A stretch of 64,000 bases of DNA, from contig NW_019774236.1 in the NCBI RefSeq assembly GCF_001039355.2, positions 123,768 through 187,767 on the forward strand, read 5' to 3'. The number at the start of each line of letters is the position of its first letter. Within the stretch, counting starts at the first letter, position 1. The notes under the pieces were generated by a model. It did no database searches. It worked only from the letters and a program-made list of their open reading frames with translations, and was not told the origin of the DNA. Positions 61,770-64,000 of the stretch are shown here, piece after piece. The DNA comes from Lingula anatina. Its lineage: Eukaryota > Brachiopoda > Lingulata > Lingulida > Lingulidae. A program made the translations under genes and the position numbers.

Positions 61770-61983
61770 ACACTCATTAACTGTCACATTGCGGAAGCTT
61801 AAAAACTAAAGATCCAGCTATTTCTCAATACTCACCCATAGCCAGCATGTAGACCACGAGATAGGTGAGCTGAAAACTTCTAAACGACGCATCCCCCGAT
61901 GCAGTGGTGTCTGAACGCGTGTATAGAAACAACACAACACAAATCACCACCAACACCCACAGGCTCGCCACGAAAATACTCAT
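47259..61983 (-). CDS. MFSD5: MFSD5, molybdate-anion transporter (MFS family)
   Basis: Exons (minus): 61983-61836, 59653-59509, 59260-59200, 58280-58173, 57784-57666, 57259-57123, 52922-52717, 52275-52205, 51900-51846, 51464-51362, 51173-51106, 50748-50669, 47391-47259; 1434 bp, 477 aa (human 450). It begins MSIFVASLWVLVVICVVLFL, the first membrane helix. Diagnostic motifs: SFQLTYLVVYMLAM then GDWLQGPHVYALYQHY (human ADWLQAPYLYKLYQHY), GRRANCILYGVLYGLACVTK, IGRLLGGTATSILYSAFESW, WSENYGD (human WGENYDR), SLFEGSMYTFVLEWTPAL, and NCFRIPLNL (human NWFRVPLHS). The exon at 52922 encodes a loop about 30 residues longer than human, with RRLLEEEDV. The tail is hydrophilic and acidic. The human and algal MOT2 family members import molybdate across membranes. 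Intron 6 contains a large transposon. Confidence 0.95.
50378..50560. repeat. (GT)n microsatellite cluster
   Basis: Three GT tracts separated by GCATGCAATACTA-type spacers in MFSD5 intron 12. It creates artificial Cys/Val-rich open frames. Confidence 0.92.
53146..53790 (+). repeat. Left inverted arm of the transposon
   Basis: It pairs with 56440-57081. Landmarks shared with the other arm: GCAAAATTAGCTTGGTTGCT, ACTTTATTGACAGC followed by TTTTTTGAACGTG, and ATTCAAGATGGCCGTCAAT at its inner end. Confidence 0.85.
54904..55690 (+). pseudogene. Broken Tc1/mariner-type transposase
   Basis: Family-typical pieces occur in order but in three reading frames. A helix-turn-helix part (CSQPTIRNLVECYN...GSVSD, about 54907-54985) is in frame 1. 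DRYTRLHQLRDQF (about 55010-55140) is in frame 2. VVVDGNIPVTAHHYID and the region that should hold the second catalytic Asp (about 55150-55300) are in frame 1. DMNPIEYIW (about 55355) is in frame 3. LIEALRQGWNRIPHDTI (about 55421) is in frame 1 again. About 100 residues around the first catalytic Asp are missing between the second and third pieces. The gene cannot make an active enzyme. Confidence 0.85.
56440..57081 (-). repeat. Right inverted arm of the transposon
   Basis: Reverse complement of the left arm. Its outer tip has an extra segment of roughly 14 bp (within CCTATGGGAGTGGCGACTCG). It ends only 41 bp from MFSD5 exon 57259-57123. The open frames here are by-products of the repeat. Confidence 0.85.
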
Positions 61984-61998
61984 CTTTGGCGCGGCCCG

Positions 61999-62256
61999 CT
62001 AGCGCCAGAATAACCCCGACTGGACAACAGATGAAACGGTACAGATCTCTGGCTGTTCTAGTCGCCGAATGCTGCTAGTTTTATTCTCTAAACGAGTTAA
62101 TTTAGTTTCAGGTGCTTCTCCGCTTGGCTGTGATAGTCGGTGTGGGTAGAAATAGGTCACGGATGTTCGATTTATACATACCGTCACACCTAACACATTT
62201 GCCGGTTCAGCGCTGCCGCAATTCTCCTCCCACGGTTTCACGTTTATCTTGGACAT
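61999..62256 (-). other. Upstream ORF in frame with MFSD5
   Basis: An 85-codon ATG frame (MSKINVKPWEENCG...) ends with TAG 15 nt before the MFSD5 ATG at 61983. The five codons between have no other stop, so the two frames are the same. It would lie in the 5' leader if transcription starts to the right of 62256. The peptide has no recognised family. It might be a translated uORF or a chance frame. Confidence 0.35.
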
Positions 62257-62723
62257 AATGCTTATATTATGTCCTAGCGTTTATGTATACTATGACTGGA
62301 AACTATGCTAAGGCCCACCAAACAAACCAGTTTATGAAAATGACTCCATTAAAATGGAATAAAATAGTATCAAAGTGTAAGGTTGAGTGAAGAAATGGTT
62401 CGGGAGTAGGAAAAAACTGCTTATAACCCCAGGAAATTTTATTTTGGCGTATCTAGGAAATATTTTCTTGAACAAATAGGCTACTAGCCAAATAGTCCAA
62501 TATTCCAGGATGTTAGGCCTACACTTAACGCGATAAACAGTTTCTCTTTAAAAGGAGGTATTAAAATTATGGAATGAATATGATCTGGGAATAGGTCTGA
62601 AGTTAAGGAAGCAAATATTAAAATCTCGGAAGGTAGGATTTCTTTATAAATGAGAAACTGTTTAAACGCATACATCTGCATGTAAGTCTGCTCTAAGTAG
62701 CCTACATGCATGGCAACATCCTC

Positions 62724-63045
62724 CAGGGCCGTAGCCTAAGCAAAATGCCAGGGGGGCAGTAAACGGACACGAGGGGGCAAAGCCCCAGAGAGGGGAGGGG
62801 GTGTCCCCCTCCCACGGTGTGGAAAATGTTTAAAAACTGTATGTATAATACTGCATTCTGGTGCATTTTAACTGTTATTTATTGCTCAATCAGAAGTCAG
62901 AAATTGTGGGTTCATTTTGCCATAAGTACAGTCATTTTTTCAACACAACACGCCAATTGGACTTCATTTCCTAAGGGGGGTGAGCTTTTTGGCATGAACT
63001 GAGTTGGCTAAAAACAGTACACCTTTGTNGGAGGCTACGGCCCTG
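62724..63045. mobile_element. MITE-like element with CAGGGCCGTAGCC ends
   Basis: A 322 bp element with 13 bp perfect inverted ends, CAGGGCCGTAGCC and GGCTACGGCCCTG. It is flanked by TCCTC (62719-62723 and 63046-63050). The interior is G-rich on the left (AGGGGGGCAG, GAGGGGGCAAAG). CAGGG ends suggest the hAT group, though the direct repeat is only 5 bp. There is no coding capacity, and it is not related to family 1 beyond the first bases. Confidence 0.75.
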
Positions 63046-63921
63046 TCCTCTGTATAAATAATAAAAGTTTCTGTACTCCTCCTGGATCTTAAAAAAAAAA
63101 AAAACTCAGTGTTGAAACGATAGTGTTTCTGGCGAACAGGCGATGCAATCTAATTAATTAACTACAGTCTCAGATAATCTTCATCTACCACCTGCGCCCA
63201 CAGAAGAAAACAGCAATGGGAGAAATAGGTCAAATCGTTATTATTCACGCTACGTGCCGTGTTAATACGCCGTTAATATACATCGAGCGAATATAGCCAG
63301 TGGAATATCTGCAATATCAGGTAGGTGTCAAGTAAACGTGATCATTATAGCTGCTGTCAACATGCACCAAATAAAGCCCCAAATGGACGAAAGATGCTAC
63401 TTCAGACTGGAATGTCTCGTAAATTGCTTGGCAGTTTAATGCAGTAAACAGATACATATATATAGTGAGGATAGTGTGGTTTCTTTCACAGACCAAGACG
63501 AAGATCCCGTTACCGCAGTGTCAGCTTCTTTGTCATAGCTTCTGTATCGACTGAACTTCTTCATGCGACAGAACAGAGTGGTATATAATTCTGTGGGGGC
63601 CACGGAGAGATGAGGTGAGGTGCATCTCTAAATTTCAAACTGTACGTCTGATATGAGAGGTTGGCCTATATATATGGCACTTGTGCATATACCCTGGGGT
63701 GATATTTATTTACACGTGTTTAACAAGCCCTAGTTCTTACGTACGATGTATCTACACTCCCGGGGGCGACGATAAATATTTCACGCTCTAGAAATAGACA
63801 ATAGGCAAGGGATGCATACACACGCGCTGAACACAGAAAAGCTTTTGAGCCGGGAACGGGGGATGGGGGAGGGGTAGCTTCGTAGGTCAGTTAGAAGTGG
63901 TGCAGAAAGTAAGAATGATGC

Positions 63922-63957
<36 letters not shown>

Positions 63958-64000
63958 GCCATCTATTTTTTCTGACCCCCCCCCCCCCCCCCCCCCCCAA

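Larger units (their letters stand above)
61984..64000. promoter_or_regulatory. MFSD5 upstream region
   Basis: It contains the in-frame uORF, a hairpin-forming inverted repeat GGACATAAT...ATTATGTCC (62251-62274) overlapping the uORF ATG, a MITE-like element (62724-63045), a CA repeat (63924-63955) and a terminal C homopolymer (63977-63998). A single N at 63029 marks assembly uncertainty. No other gene recognised. Confidence 0.45.

Noticed and set aside
1-64000. tRNA or rRNA genes
   Set aside because: No intact B-box/anticodon arrangement or rRNA core sequence was noticed on either strand by eye; a covariance-model scan was not possible.

Overview
The window is animal nuclear DNA. It is AT-rich, with GT-AG introns of about 0.1 to 4 kb, many CA/GT/GA microsatellites, homopolymer C tracts and several small DNA transposons. 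The gene set (Shal/Kv4 channel, CCDC51/MITOK, a BTB-BACK-Kelch protein, IRAK4, MFSD5) and the mixture of intron and repeat types suggest an aquatic invertebrate, perhaps a mollusc or other lophotrochozoan. The sequence does not fix the phylum. N runs and single Ns show that this is a draft assembly.

Layout. (1) About 1-19 kb, plus strand: the 3' part of a Kv4 (Shal/KCND) potassium channel gene. It has two tandem, equal-length versions of the exon that follows the selectivity filter, then the cytoplasmic tail exons and candidate alternative C-terminal exons. (2) About 21.1-35.0 kb: two direct, roughly 97% identical copies of a 7 kb unit. Each copy carries, on the minus strand, a complete two-exon CCDC51 gene and the two 3' exons of a kelch gene. 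Only the second copy continues into the kelch 5' exons (35.6-36.5 kb). A 14-unit minisatellite made from the kelch exon 2 splice-donor region lies just inside intron 2, and the first copy stops in the first unit of that array, at an N. The pair may be a real tandem duplication or two unmerged haplotypes. (3) 38.0-44.4 kb, plus strand: a complete 12-exon IRAK4-type kinase, divergent from the kelch gene. (4) 47.3-62.0 kb, minus strand: a complete 13-exon MFSD5 molybdate-anion transporter gene. Its intron 6 is almost wholly filled by a 3.9 kb Tc1/mariner-like element with inverted repeats of about 640 bp and a ruined transposase. (5) 62-64 kb: the MFSD5 upstream region, with an in-frame upstream ORF and a MITE-like element.

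The genes do not form one pathway. Kv4 is a plasma-membrane A-type K+ channel, CCDC51 a mitochondrial K+ channel subunit, IRAK4 a Toll/MyD88 kinase, MFSD5 a membrane carrier, and the kelch protein a likely Cullin-3 substrate adaptor. The strongest biological leads are the mutually exclusive Kv4 pore exons, the splice-donor minisatellite in the kelch gene, and the large transposon ending 41 bp from an MFSD5 exon. All exon models were built by eye from splice-site phase and family similarity. The IRAK4 (577 aa), MFSD5 (477 aa), CCDC51 (376 aa) and kelch (689 aa) models each close in frame across every junction.
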